DNA of 64,000 nt, taken from positions 37,134-101,133 of the IMG/VR virus record IMGVR_UViG_3300006192_000007; one strand, given 5' to 3'. Of this stretch, positions 46,510 through 55,743 are shown in pieces. Under the pieces are notes generated by a model. That model was not told the origin of the DNA. It made no database searches and was given only the letters and a program-made list of their open reading frames with translations. A program made the position numbers and the translations under genes. The stretch is from a virus. Within the stretch, counting starts at the first letter, position 1. Each line of letters begins with the position of its first letter.

Positions 46510-48630
46510 ATGGCTAAATTTAACAAAGATAAGGCGGTATCGCCATGGGCAGCGCTAGCGACTGCCGTTGATACTGCACTTGCAACAAACCAATTCGCAA
46601 TGGGCGGCCAAACGGTGCAAACCATGGTTAGCTTTGAAAGCATTGATGCCGAAAGCCCTAAAGCTCTTGAGCTAGAAGGCACAGAGAAAAGTGTTTTAGC
46701 GCACCTATCTCAAATCGGCTTCGATAAGCAGCTAATGAAACACATCGGTGTTGAAAGCGTAGACCACCCATGTGTAGCAGCAGGTATGGACGCAGCAGCG
46801 ATGACCATTCTTGCACAACAAGACCCAGCAGGCTACATGGCGGCGGTGACTAACGTTAAGAAAGCACCTGAAGGCGTAACGGTATTCCGTGAACCTGGTG
46901 CAGTAGACGTGTCTCTAGAAGGCTACGACGATTTCAAATTTGAAGGTTTCGTAGGTACTGCGGTAGTCGCTAACGCACTAGCAGCAGCATCTAGCCCATT
47001 CTCTGAATTGTTCTTCCGTACTGTAGTACTAGCGCCTTCACAATCAGGCGTTGACGTAACTATCACTAACCCACTTGTGTACACACGTCAACCACGTAAC
47101 GCAAATGGCTCAGCATACGATCTAGTAAAACAATCTGCAGTGCGCGCTCTGATTGATGCATCTATCCTAGCGGGTCATGCAACTAAGATTCTACCGATTG
47201 CAACTACAGCTAAAGCTGGCATCCTAGTATCTGCTTCAGACGTGGCTAACCGTGATGCGGTTATCGCAGGTAAAACTGTTCAAGTTCGTCCTTTGGTTTA
47301 TGGTAAAGACATCGACCTAATCGCAGCTTCTACAACTGAAGAGTTGCTAGTGGCTGGTGCACAAGACGAAACTGATACACTAGACCCAGCAGTGTCTCTA
47401 GGTACACATTACCTAAAACTGACCAATGCCCTAGACTCTGCAGTTGTTGCAGTTAACCTAGATGGTATGGCAGGTGCACTGTTCGCGTTGACTCAAGAAG
47501 GTGGTACTAAAGACCAACTTGTGTACTTCAAAGGCAAAGTGGTTCTAACTTCTGACATGCTAACTGTAGCAGGTGCTTCACTAGAGTCTGCATTGAATCT
47601 AGCAACTGTTATCGGCGGCACAGCGTCTGATTCATGGCGCGTAGAAGTGGACCTAGACATTTCTGGTACACTAGCATACGTACGTGGCAACATCCGCGTT
47701 AACTTTAACGGTGCGGCGGTTGCTGCAGGTTACCTAAACGGTGTAGCACTAACTGCTTCTCCACAAGCAGCATTGGTTTCAGCACTAGCAGTTGCAGGTA
47801 TCGGTTACGAGCCAACAGCAACTCGTTCTAACAGCAACATGCGTGACCTAGGCACTATCATTGACGTGAACGATTCAATCAATGGCCGTATCCCTGCACG
47901 TATGCAGTCTCCACTGTCTGTTATTGCACCGAACTCAGTTCAAGGTGGCACAGCAACAATGGAAGCTGTGAACATGATTCGTCGTGTTCGTGCATCTAAC
48001 CAAGCAATCGATAAATTGATGGCATTTGAGAAACAGCTTCTTACTTCAACAGGTATTGAAGGTGCATCTCCATCAATCGGTGCTATGGCTGGCGTGAAAC
48101 CTACGCTAATCACGCGTACTCTAAATGTGAACACTAAAGTAGTACAGTTTGGTTCTAACCAATCAATGCTAGACCTACAAGGTGCTATCGCAGCAGCAGT
48201 AAACACAACGACTAACCAGCTACTTCTAGATTCTGGCTACCTAGCTTCAATCGAAATGTTCACTGGCTCTCAGTCTAACTTCGAAGTGATTGTCGGTACT
48301 GACCCACAAATCGAGTCGTTGCTAATGACTAGTGGTGACAACCGCGTTCTAGGTAATGGCCGTAACTACAAAGTTGCATCAAGCCTAGACTCACGTCTAC
48401 GTGGTAAGATTTACGTTTCTGTACGCCGTACAGACGTAGATGGCGCAAGTGCACACTGTTTCGGTGTTCACCCAATCATGCCTTCACTAATCCACAAAGC
48501 AACAGTATCACGCGGCGGCAGTTCTTCAACTGAAACTATCGTGATTCCACGTGAAGACTTCGCGGTAACATGTCCAGTGCTAGCAGTAATTAACGTAGTT
48601 GGCCTAGACAGCATCTTTACTGGTGCATAA
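46510..48630 (+). CDS. Major capsid protein (phiKZ gp120-like), 706 aa
   Basis: Size, position and composition fit the phiKZ-type major head protein (about 750 aa), an HK97-fold protein. The N-terminal ~137 residues form a propeptide ending at VSLEG (SLE 135-137), the strongest protease site; SFES (41-43) and GVES (80-82) could be earlier cuts. The rest is Ala/Val/Thr-rich and beta-heavy. Codon choice is more uniform than in neighbours, as expected for high expression. It starts after TGGAGA and is closed by a strong terminator. Confidence 0.88.
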   Translation: MAKFNKDKAVSPWAALATAVDTALATNQFAMGGQTVQTMVSFESIDAESPKALELEGTEKSVLAHLSQIGFDKQLMKHIGVESVDHPCVAAGMDAAAMTILAQQDPAGYMAAVTNVKKAPEGVTVFREPGAVDVSLEGYDDFKFEGFVGTAVVANALAAASSPFSELFFRTVVLAPSQSGVDVTITNPLVYTRQPRNANGSAYDLVKQSAVRALIDASILAGHATKILPIATTAKAGILVSASDVANRDAVIAGKTVQVRPLVYGKDIDLIAASTTEELLVAGAQDETDTLDPAVSLGTHYLKLTNALDSAVVAVNLDGMAGALFALTQEGGTKDQLVYFKGKVVLTSDMLTVAGASLESALNLATVIGGTASDSWRVEVDLDISGTLAYVRGNIRVNFNGAAVAAGYLNGVALTASPQAALVSALAVAGIGYEPTATRSNSNMRDLGTIIDVNDSINGRIPARMQSPLSVIAPNSVQGGTATMEAVNMIRRVRASNQAIDKLMAFEKQLLTSTGIEGASPSIGAMAGVKPTLITRTLNVNTKVVQFGSNQSMLDLQGAIAAAVNTTTNQLLLDSGYLASIEMFTGSQSNFEVIVGTDPQIESLLMTSGDNRVLGNGRNYKVASSLDSRLRGKIYVSVRRTDVDGASAHCFGVHPIMPSLIHKATVSRGGSSSTETIVIPREDFAVTCPVLAVINVVGLDSIFTGA

Positions 48631-48667
48631 TCGAGTCCGTTCTCTTTAGAGAAAGCGTTACCGAGTT

Positions 48668-48707
48668 TCCTCCTACAGGGTAGTCCTGTAGGAGGATTTC
48701 TCTTTTT
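48668..48707 (+). terminator. Terminator after the major capsid gene
   Basis: A 12-bp perfect stem TCCTCCTACAGG / CCTGTAGGAGGA with a five-base loop is followed by TTTCTCTTTTT. Confidence 0.85.
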
Positions 48708-48729
48708 ACTGTCATTTTCTAGAAAAAGT

Positions 48730-48743
48730 AAAACCTATATTAC
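48730..48743 (+). promoter_or_regulatory. Early-type promoter AAAACCTATATTAC
   Basis: Exact copy of the motif, 24 bases ahead of a perfect hairpin-terminator and 136 bases ahead of the next start codon. Confidence 0.7.
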
Positions 48744-48767
48744 GTTAATAGTAACGGATATCAATGG

Positions 48768-48802
48768 CCTTCTTTAACCTTCGGGTTAAAGAAGGTTTTA
48801 TT
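48768..48802 (+). terminator. Leader terminator or attenuator
   Basis: A perfect 12-bp stem CCTTCTTTAACC / GGTTAAAGAAGG closed by a TTCG tetraloop and followed by TTTTATT. Because it lies just downstream of a promoter it would end most transcripts after a few tens of bases, unless antitermination or a change of polymerase occurs. Confidence 0.72.
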
Positions 48803-48879
48803 GCTATCTCTCCTCTTTTTTCGTGACTGTCTGACATGCCATTCCCCGCGGTAGACAGTGTCTTATAGGAAATTACAAA

Positions 48880-50391
48880 ATGAAACACGATGAAATATCG
48901 CGCAAGGCCATTCCAGCGATTTTTGGAAGAACCGTGTCAGCAGTGCCTATTTTTGAATGGCCTGTAGGTGATTGGGCTGCCCCTATGGTAGGTGGCCGTC
49001 TAATCATTAATACAACTAACCGTCCGATTTATGTCTGTCAGACTGATGGTATTGTCATACGGATAGACCCGATGACAAAGTCTTATCGAGAAGGGCTGCT
49101 GTGTCAGCTCTATCACTCTCTAGGGATTACTAAAGCAGTACATGGCTATAGTACTACGGCAGTATGGCGAGATGCCGTAGAATCCGCCCCTATTGAGCCT
49201 ATTGCATCACCTAGACCTAAGAACCCGAAACACTTTAAACACATCTACGAAATCACTAGCGTAGAAAACCCAGTTGTGTCCTATTACGCGACACATCGCT
49301 GGGCACGCCATGGTCATGCTGAGAACTTACCGCGCTTTACCGATACTATCGATTGCCCGACGACTCATGGAGACGGATTACAGGAGAGGATAAACTTCGC
49401 GTATCTAAAAGAAGCGGCGGCAATAGATGCAGGTAACAGTTTAACCCGTGCTCTACGCCGTAGTGAGGAAGGTGTCTTTGTAGTAGACTTCATGCATACG
49501 CGTACATTACGCTATGGAGATGACTATGAAGGTGGCACATTAGACGGTACTATAGAAGTCCCTTCTTCTATCGATTCTACTCAGGCAGAGATTATGTCTG
49601 AACGCGTAGAAATCACAGGAGAAAGTCAAGGGGTGAGCAGCATGCAGCAAATCCTCAAGCAGTGTACGCCCACTATGCTGTGGTCTTGCCATAACCCGAA
49701 GCTTATAGTCAATGCACGTCAAGGACATTATCTGCCTGAATATGGTCTTACTGTAGGGTTTACTTCAGACGTCTTAAATAAGGCTTTGTCATTTACCATG
49801 CCTGATACAGACGTCTACATGGGTAGAACCGGCATCCGCATAGTAATTCCTAAACGTGTCAGTCGTACAGGAGCACTCTATGCTCGCATCGGTAAGCACA
49901 CGGTAGAAATTCACGATAGTGGTAGTTCTGCCAGTGAAAGCAATTACGCACGTGCCTATCTGTATGATGTTCGAGGGGAAGAATATCTTGCAGGTGAAGC
50001 CTCTGTCGAGACTTTACTTAAAGATGGCATGTCAGTACGCGATAAAACCGGAGCCGTATGGGTAATCCCATTCTTTACCAGTCTACATGAAGCCAATACG
50101 TATTTGGACATTGAAGACGAAGCGCGTGTGCAAGCACGCATGAACGAAGTAGAACGTGACCTAAAAGCCTCAGAGAAAGAGAATCAAGCTCTTAAGCAGG
50201 CTTTAGTGAAGTTTAAGAAAATGGAAGAGGAACAAGAAAAAGCAAAAACCAGAACCATTGCTAACGTCATGTCCGCTTTCTTTACCAACCCAGTGGTACA
50301 GAAGACGATTATTGGCATTCTGCTAACCGTAGGCACAGCCCTTATTGCACACTTTACTAAGGGAGCGAATGGCCCAGTCGCTACGGCATAA
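48880..50391 (+). CDS. Membrane-anchored coiled-coil protein, 503 aa
   Basis: Residues ~420-462 form a charged coiled coil and ~475-492 a hydrophobic tail anchor (IIGILLTVGTALIAHF) near the C-terminus. The large N-terminal part is mixed alpha/beta with no enzyme motif I can name. A tail-anchored layout suggests it sits on a membrane with its bulk in the cytoplasm. An early-type promoter and a leader terminator precede it. A second hairpin, ACTGTCT ... AGACAGT, lies just before the ribosome site. Confidence 0.8.
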   Translation: MKHDEISRKAIPAIFGRTVSAVPIFEWPVGDWAAPMVGGRLIINTTNRPIYVCQTDGIVIRIDPMTKSYREGLLCQLYHSLGITKAVHGYSTTAVWRDAVESAPIEPIASPRPKNPKHFKHIYEITSVENPVVSYYATHRWARHGHAENLPRFTDTIDCPTTHGDGLQERINFAYLKEAAAIDAGNSLTRALRRSEEGVFVVDFMHTRTLRYGDDYEGGTLDGTIEVPSSIDSTQAEIMSERVEITGESQGVSSMQQILKQCTPTMLWSCHNPKLIVNARQGHYLPEYGLTVGFTSDVLNKALSFTMPDTDVYMGRTGIRIVIPKRVSRTGALYARIGKHTVEIHDSGSSASESNYARAYLYDVRGEEYLAGEASVETLLKDGMSVRDKTGAVWVIPFFTSLHEANTYLDIEDEARVQARMNEVERDLKASEKENQALKQALVKFKKMEEEQEKAKTRTIANVMSAFFTNPVVQKTIIGILLTVGTALIAHFTKGANGPVATA

Positions 50392-50459
50392 TGTCATAAA
50401 TAATATTCGACAGTAATCGTTTAACCAAGGAACATCCAAACCCAGAACGGAGACGTATA

Positions 50460-52064
50460 ATGCAACACGTGGACCCCGACTTATTAGCATTAATAGAAGC
50501 CACTACTCCTAAGTTTAATGAAAAGGTGATTCAGGGCTATGCACAAGGTGAGTCTGAACAATTCATTCCGTATGTTGATGGACTGTTGTCGCTGTGGAGT
50601 AAATCCTTACTAGCGGCAGGAACAGGCATCTCATATGCCGGATGGCAACATGTGACTCCCTATGAACGACTGCAAGAAGAAACGCGTCCTATGAGTAGTA
50701 AGCGAACCTACGAAATAGCCCGCAGCGACTATTCCATGATTCGCATCAACTTAACATTACATGGACAGAGACTTAAGCCCCGTTATCTAAAGATTCCATT
50801 TTTTGGTAATGGTGGTACCTTTATGTTACGTGGCTCTAAGTATCAAGCAGTGCCTACATTAGTAGACCATCTGTTTTCCATTGAAGACGGCAGTATATTC
50901 ATGCCCGTTACTCGTGCACGTCCTACCTTCAACCGTGAAGCGTATTTCTATATTGCCGATGGGGCAATGGAGAGTGCCGATTATTACTGGGCTAAACTAC
51001 ACCACAGTCGACGTAATGAAGCACCTAAGTCACGACACCCTCAAATCATCAACTACATCTTTGCCCAGTATGGCCTTACAGAGACGTTTAAACGTTACTT
51101 TAACGCGGAAGTTCATTACGGAGATATTGACACTATCAATGATGTTGACTTTCCTGAAGACCAATGGGTAATCTGCAGTTCTTCTGGTAACCGCCCACGC
51201 GGACGTATTACGGCAGGCCCTTATGAACCACCTACCTTACGTCTAGCTGTGGCACGTGATGCTTATGATAACCGAGTATTGAAAAGCGCCATTGCATCGG
51301 TCTTTTACATTACCGACTTGTGCGCGCAACAGCCTTTCTTTGACTATAACGATTTCGACGACCCTTTCCTATGGCGACGTACACTGAGTCGCTTTATCTG
51401 GAAGAGTATCGATGAACGGGATGCTATTGCCCACGTTGATGAACATTTGGATTCTATCTCCGAATACATCGATGACTTCGTGGTACGTAAGCTACGTCAT
51501 CAAAACATTGAAGTTCGTGAAATTAATGAACTGTTCTTCTTTATCATGGCAAACTTTTCTGACATGACCATTAAGAACGACGTATCATCTACCCGTACAA
51601 AGAAACTCTCGGTGGTAGAAGAAGTGATGTTTCCAGTAAGGTCAATGATATTCAACCTAATGTTCTCGCTCATGCGCGTTCCTAAAGAACGTCTAAAGCC
51701 AGACAATGTGGATAGAATGTTAGACCGGGAATGGAAAGCATTAGTGATGATGTCTATTGCTTCCGGTAAACACCCGGAAATTCAGGTACTCGAAACTACG
51801 ACTGACCAGAAAGCTTATAAAATCGGGCGTGTCGTGCATATCCCGTCTAAGAATGGCAGTAAGTCTAAGTCAGCAGAAATGTATGACCCAGCCTTTAAGC
51901 TAAACCCAGACATGATAGAGACCTGTAGCTGGCTATTCATTACGAAGTCTTCTCCATCCGGTAGAGGGAGTTTATCACCCTTTACGGAAATTGATGGGCA
52001 AGGCTGCTTTGTATTCCGCCCGGAATTCCAAAAGTATCACAAAAACCTACAAGACTTATCTTAA
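50460..52064 (+). CDS. Non-virion RNAP beta subunit N-terminal part (gp123-like), 534 aa
   Basis: Residues 110-135 (LKIPFFGNGGTFMLRGSKYQ...PTLVDHLFS) align with beta's IxxGxxPLMTxxGTFIINGxERVIVSQLxRSPG segment. Position three genes after the capsid gene matches phiKZ gp123, the N-terminal beta piece. It would assemble with the intron-split C-part at 7004-10973. No fork-loop or rifampicin-region signature was confirmed. CGGAGACG gives the ribosome site, and a hairpin follows the stop. Confidence 0.75.
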   Translation: MQHVDPDLLALIEATTPKFNEKVIQGYAQGESEQFIPYVDGLLSLWSKSLLAAGTGISYAGWQHVTPYERLQEETRPMSSKRTYEIARSDYSMIRINLTLHGQRLKPRYLKIPFFGNGGTFMLRGSKYQAVPTLVDHLFSIEDGSIFMPVTRARPTFNREAYFYIADGAMESADYYWAKLHHSRRNEAPKSRHPQIINYIFAQYGLTETFKRYFNAEVHYGDIDTINDVDFPEDQWVICSSSGNRPRGRITAGPYEPPTLRLAVARDAYDNRVLKSAIASVFYITDLCAQQPFFDYNDFDDPFLWRRTLSRFIWKSIDERDAIAHVDEHLDSISEYIDDFVVRKLRHQNIEVREINELFFFIMANFSDMTIKNDVSSTRTKKLSVVEEVMFPVRSMIFNLMFSLMRVPKERLKPDNVDRMLDREWKALVMMSIASGKHPEIQVLETTTDQKAYKIGRVVHIPSKNGSKSKSAEMYDPAFKLNPDMIETCSWLFITKSSPSGRGSLSPFTEIDGQGCFVFRPEFQKYHKNLQDLS

Positions 52065-52070
52065 TCGGAG

Positions 52071-52091
52071 CTGGAGGGGTAATCCCTCCAG
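52071..52091 (+). terminator. Hairpin between two genes, terminator or start occluder
   Basis: An 8-bp stem CTGGAGGG / CCCTCCAG with a five-base loop is followed by ATTTT, ending nine bases before the next ATG. It contains the only nearby GGAGG, so it may hide a ribosome site. Confidence 0.6.
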
Positions 52092-52100
52092 ATTTTACCT

Positions 52101-54728
52101 ATGGTTGAATTAAACAGCGCGGTCAAATACGGCCAAGCCATTAACAATGGGTATCCCGGCCCAATGTTGCGCTTGACGCCAAATCGACATGCTGATAAAG
52201 AGTTACTGTGGTTTGCGATACAGGGCATTAATATGGCCAGAGACATGCTGTATGAAGTCTCATCGGTCTTATTAGAACCCTTTATTGAAATCTCCGCACC
52301 TGAACTGGACTCTCCCTTTATGGGTGAAGAAGGGGCTAACTTTGCTAAAGCACTGATTGAGACGGTGGCGTATGAGAACGCCATGTTAGGTGCAACTCCA
52401 GAAAATCCTTTACCTATATTACAACATGGAATAGGAATAGCTGGAGAAATCGTCATACGGTTACTAAGTGACATTCTTTGTCGTAAACCAAATGGTTTAA
52501 ATGGCGTCAATAATCCAGAAAGCTATCAGGCAAAAGCAAGGCTAGCAGTCGAGCAGGCTGTTAAAGCTTCACAGTTCTTTACTTTGTCTAAAGAAAGGCG
52601 GAATCAAACCTATCAAGACTTCCATTCTAGGATAGCTGAAAGGCCCTCAGCTACGGTTCAGGGAACGACGCAGGTACTTAGTAGCCTAAATCATGAACAG
52701 CCCTTACAGTCCATTACAGGGCGTTTAACGATACCGGAGGAAACAGTGGCGATTGATGACTATGAACGCGGGTTATTTCCGGATGTAGTAACCACTCTTG
52801 CGGCGAACGACTCTGCTGTACTGCAAGCGGCAGATAACCATCATCGTGCTTCACGCATAGTCGAGAAAAAGAAAATACAAACAGGGGACGATAATGCGAT
52901 AGTCCCTAAATTAAAACCCTTAACTTTAACAAACGGCATTATGGATTTACTGGCTAAATCCAAACCCGAAGAAATTATAGATACGGCTGCTTTAGAAGAG
53001 CAAGCCATTTATGAAACAACAACACTTGATAACACCCACTCTATAGAAAAGGAAACTGATATGTACCAAGGTAACCAAAATGCGATTCAAGTCATGGATG
53101 TCCTTTACAATCGCCCAATCCTAACCCAGAACAACCAGCCTCTGGTCATGAACGCTAACGAGGCCCCTAAGGTTCCCGTCACACATGCCATGAATGGTCA
53201 GAATATGCCGGAGTTCATGATTAATGGATTACCTGTATTGATGTTCAATGACAGCTACAATGGTCAGTCGTCATGGACGGAATGGACGCCACAGGTAGAA
53301 GCACAGTGGATTGATTACGGTATCCGTAATGGGTTCTTAAATAACCCAGCCCCACAGCCACAGGCTGCTCGACCAATGGGTTACCGTGAGCAACAAATGG
53401 CACAGGCTCGCCCTGCTGCTGGTCCTGTGTATCAACCTGTAGCCGCGACTCGTCCTACGGGCGCATACCAGTCACTCAGTCAACATACAGAAGTTTCAAC
53501 CGAGGTACCAGCCTCAGCCGCTATGCGTCAGTCTATTCCAGCACAGCAGCCGGCAACTGCGCCTGTCGCTAGACCTGCGGCACACAACATGGCATCGGCT
53601 ATTACAACACAACCAGTGGTTGTGACCACCCCGTCACCGAGAGATGTGCTACCAGGCTCATACCCAGTAGAACTACATGACGGTACGGTCATTTACGCCG
53701 TGGATGCTGCGCAAGCCCCTTTCCGTGCAGTAGGCAATAAAGGGTTTCCTGTACAGCTAGGTAAAATGGGTCAAGAACTCTGTGTCATTGTGGGCATGGA
53801 TGAAGACTTTAATGTATATGAAGTATTAATCGATAAGGAGAAGTGGATGGACAGAGAAGACCACTTAGGTCAGTTTGAACGCGCAATTCGCCTAGAGTCT
53901 CACGAAGGGACAGTGGCAGAAATTGCGGTAGCAGAAGAAGAAGGTACACCAAAGAGCTTTTCTGTGGTACTCAATGACAGCATCGGTACTGCTGACGGCT
54001 ATAAGTCAATGGCGGCAATGGAACTTGCTAGTGCCGAAAACGACACAGAGCTTAAACTGACTAAGTTTGAGATTACTCGTCCGATTCCAGCCATTGCTAT
54101 CCCATACGGAGTATTAAAGCGCTTTGTTGACACGTTAGCTACGGTAGAAGAAACCAAAGACAGTGATACGCCGCTCTATTACTCTACGGTATGCGTTGGG
54201 TTAATGGATGAGCTTAGAGAGCTAGGCAACACATCTATGTTTACATTCTTAGATGAAGTCATTACTCATATCGCTCTAACGGCTATCCGTTACCGTGTTA
54301 GTGCACCAGCACCGACTGCAACTCTAACCTCTTTCTTTGAATCTAAAGACGACATCGTTTCGTGGGCTGTAGAGCGGGACATTAATGTTGAGCTCTTTAA
54401 TATCCTAGAAGAAGAGTTACCAAAGTACTTCAGCTTCCTAAATGAAACTGAAGCCGAAGATGAAGAAGGGGCAATTGAAGGCGCTGTAACAGTACAGTGT
54501 TTACAGCCATGGGTAATGGCCGTAGACGAAGACGAAGTCGTTCCTCTAGGTCGCATTACTTATGGTAGCTTCCCATCACTGTATCGTGCGATAGACGGTG
54601 CGTTTGCTAAACTCACAGGTAATGACACTTCGTCAACGATTACCGTGGTTACACAGAAAGGAGAAATCCTAGAAATGTTACGCGTGGGCGACCGCATCCC
54701 ATGTTACTACTGTACTAGCAAGCTATAA
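52101..54728 (+). CDS. Large multidomain protein, possible two-gene fusion, 875 aa
   Basis: Residues 1-~320 are helical and disordered-tailed. An in-frame ATG at 53061 has AAAGGA seven bases upstream and would give a 555-aa protein beginning with MYQGN. After it come PILTQNNQPLVM, a Pro/Gln/Ala-rich disordered stretch (~410-520), and an ordered C-terminal domain with an acidic loop. The outermost ATG at 52101 lacks a usable ribosome site, which sits in a hairpin. So this may be a fusion of two ancestral genes or may make two products. The PILTQNNQPLVM segment resembles one in the protein at 4703. Function unknown. Confidence 0.78.
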   Translation: MVELNSAVKYGQAINNGYPGPMLRLTPNRHADKELLWFAIQGINMARDMLYEVSSVLLEPFIEISAPELDSPFMGEEGANFAKALIETVAYENAMLGATPENPLPILQHGIGIAGEIVIRLLSDILCRKPNGLNGVNNPESYQAKARLAVEQAVKASQFFTLSKERRNQTYQDFHSRIAERPSATVQGTTQVLSSLNHEQPLQSITGRLTIPEETVAIDDYERGLFPDVVTTLAANDSAVLQAADNHHRASRIVEKKKIQTGDDNAIVPKLKPLTLTNGIMDLLAKSKPEEIIDTAALEEQAIYETTTLDNTHSIEKETDMYQGNQNAIQVMDVLYNRPILTQNNQPLVMNANEAPKVPVTHAMNGQNMPEFMINGLPVLMFNDSYNGQSSWTEWTPQVEAQWIDYGIRNGFLNNPAPQPQAARPMGYREQQMAQARPAAGPVYQPVAATRPTGAYQSLSQHTEVSTEVPASAAMRQSIPAQQPATAPVARPAAHNMASAITTQPVVVTTPSPRDVLPGSYPVELHDGTVIYAVDAAQAPFRAVGNKGFPVQLGKMGQELCVIVGMDEDFNVYEVLIDKEKWMDREDHLGQFERAIRLESHEGTVAEIAVAEEEGTPKSFSVVLNDSIGTADGYKSMAAMELASAENDTELKLTKFEITRPIPAIAIPYGVLKRFVDTLATVEETKDSDTPLYYSTVCVGLMDELRELGNTSMFTFLDEVITHIALTAIRYRVSAPAPTATLTSFFESKDDIVSWAVERDINVELFNILEEELPKYFSFLNETEAEDEEGAIEGAVTVQCLQPWVMAVDEDEVVPLGRITYGSFPSLYRAIDGAFAKLTGNDTSSTITVVTQKGEILEMLRVGDRIPCYYCTSKL

Positions 54729-54741
54729 AACGTAAAGGTTC

Positions 54742-54773
54742 TCTCCTCTCCTGTCATTAGACAGGAGAGGAGA
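54742..54773. terminator. Bidirectional terminator between convergent genes
   Basis: A 13-bp stem TCTCCTCTCCTGT / ACAGGAGAGGAGA with a six-base loop. Confidence 0.8.
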
Positions 54774-54780
54774 TATTACC

Positions 54781-55176
54781 TTATTTTTTCTTTTTCTTTG
54801 AATCCCAGTTGATGAGTTCATCAATGTCTTCTAAAGCCGCTTTCTTCAGTTTACGATTTAAGATACCATTACTGATGTCATAGAACCCGCGGCCTATGAT
54901 GAATATCAGCGTAAATACCCCAACCATGACTGAGATAATATGCGCCACGGATACCCCTTGATAATAAAAGGCACCTTCGTGGATAGTCAGTTGACCTGCT
55001 GCTACTGCTTCTGGGAACATGCGGAATAGGAAGTTACTGGAAGATTCAATTGCATTACCGGCGGCTGCCGTAATCTCTTGAACTTTATCTGTTGTTTTTG
55101 CAACAGAGTCCGCTACCCCTAATCCTAAACCATAGGTTGCATAACTAAACGCTGCACGTCTTAGGTTTGTATCCAT
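54781..55176 (-). CDS. Small single-pass membrane protein, 131 aa
   Basis: One hydrophobic segment at about 75-96 (VSVAHIISVMVGVFTLIFIIG) and a lysine-rich tail ending KKKKK. Its N-terminal part is Ala/Gly-rich. A holin or membrane-complex role is possible but not shown; the segment number is lower than usual for class I holins. The start overlaps the resolvase gene by 16 bases, so translation is coupled. Confidence 0.72.
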   Translation of the reverse strand: MDTNLRRAAFSYATYGLGLGVADSVAKTTDKVQEITAAAGNAIESSSNFLFRMFPEAVAAGQLTIHEGAFYYQGVSVAHIISVMVGVFTLIFIIGRGFYDISNGILNRKLKKAALEDIDELINWDSKKKKK

Positions 55177-55742
55177 AGATTCAATCTCTCGGCGTGATGT
55201 ATGGCGACACAGACAGAGTCTATCGCGTGTTCGTCCAGTTTCTCCAAAGAAATACCGTTACCATAGGATACGTCCGTTCTTTTCGCTAAAGCTCGACGCA
55301 TGTCTTCTTTATCTTTAGAGCCCCCTTTAACACCCATGGCCTTTTTTACAACCGATGGCTCATAGAGGTTAAAGGTTTGCGCTCGATCCCATTGATACGC
55401 CCCTGCTCTAAAGACCGTAACTTGTTCAGTTAAGGCTTTAAACGCCGCAGCGAAACGTCCCATGTAAGGCGCCTCACTGCATATAGTCGCCGGTGACCAT
55501 TGAGTGAGATATTGAAAGTAACAATTGGCGTAGCCTAGGTTACGTAAGAAGCGTTCTTCGTGAATATCTTTAAGGTCCCCAAACTCACGTAACATGTCAT
55601 TACCGCGTACGGTTACCGCATCAACCACGTGATAATGACGAGTTACTAAATCGACATCAATACAAGAAAACCCGGCAGTTTGAGTGCCGGGGTCAATCGA
55701 TACAATTCTGAGTATGGGAGAGTCTGAAATGCTATAAAGCAT
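55161..55742 (-). CDS. RuvC-like Holliday junction resolvase, 193 aa
   Basis: RNase-H-fold nuclease motifs: SIDPGTQTAGF with Asp17, CSEAPYMG with Glu90, VKKAMGVKGGSKDKEDM (the RuvC basic strand-helix) and LDEHAIDSVCVA with D170 and D175. This places it with RuvC-type resolvases that cut four-way junctions, useful in genome packaging and recombination. It overlaps the membrane-protein gene downstream and starts directly after the structural gene. Confidence 0.88.
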   Translation of the reverse strand: MLYSISDSPILRIVSIDPGTQTAGFSCIDVDLVTRHYHVVDAVTVRGNDMLREFGDLKDIHEERFLRNLGYANCYFQYLTQWSPATICSEAPYMGRFAAAFKALTEQVTVFRAGAYQWDRAQTFNLYEPSVVKKAMGVKGGSKDKEDMRRALAKRTDVSYGNGISLEKLDEHAIDSVCVAIHHAERLNLWIQT

Positions 55743-55743
55743 C

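Noticed and set aside
52420-52434. ACCTATATTAC inside the gene at 52101, like the early promoter core
   Set aside because: It lies within coding sequence, lacks the leading AAA and has no gene start at a suitable distance; kept only as a possible internal signal.
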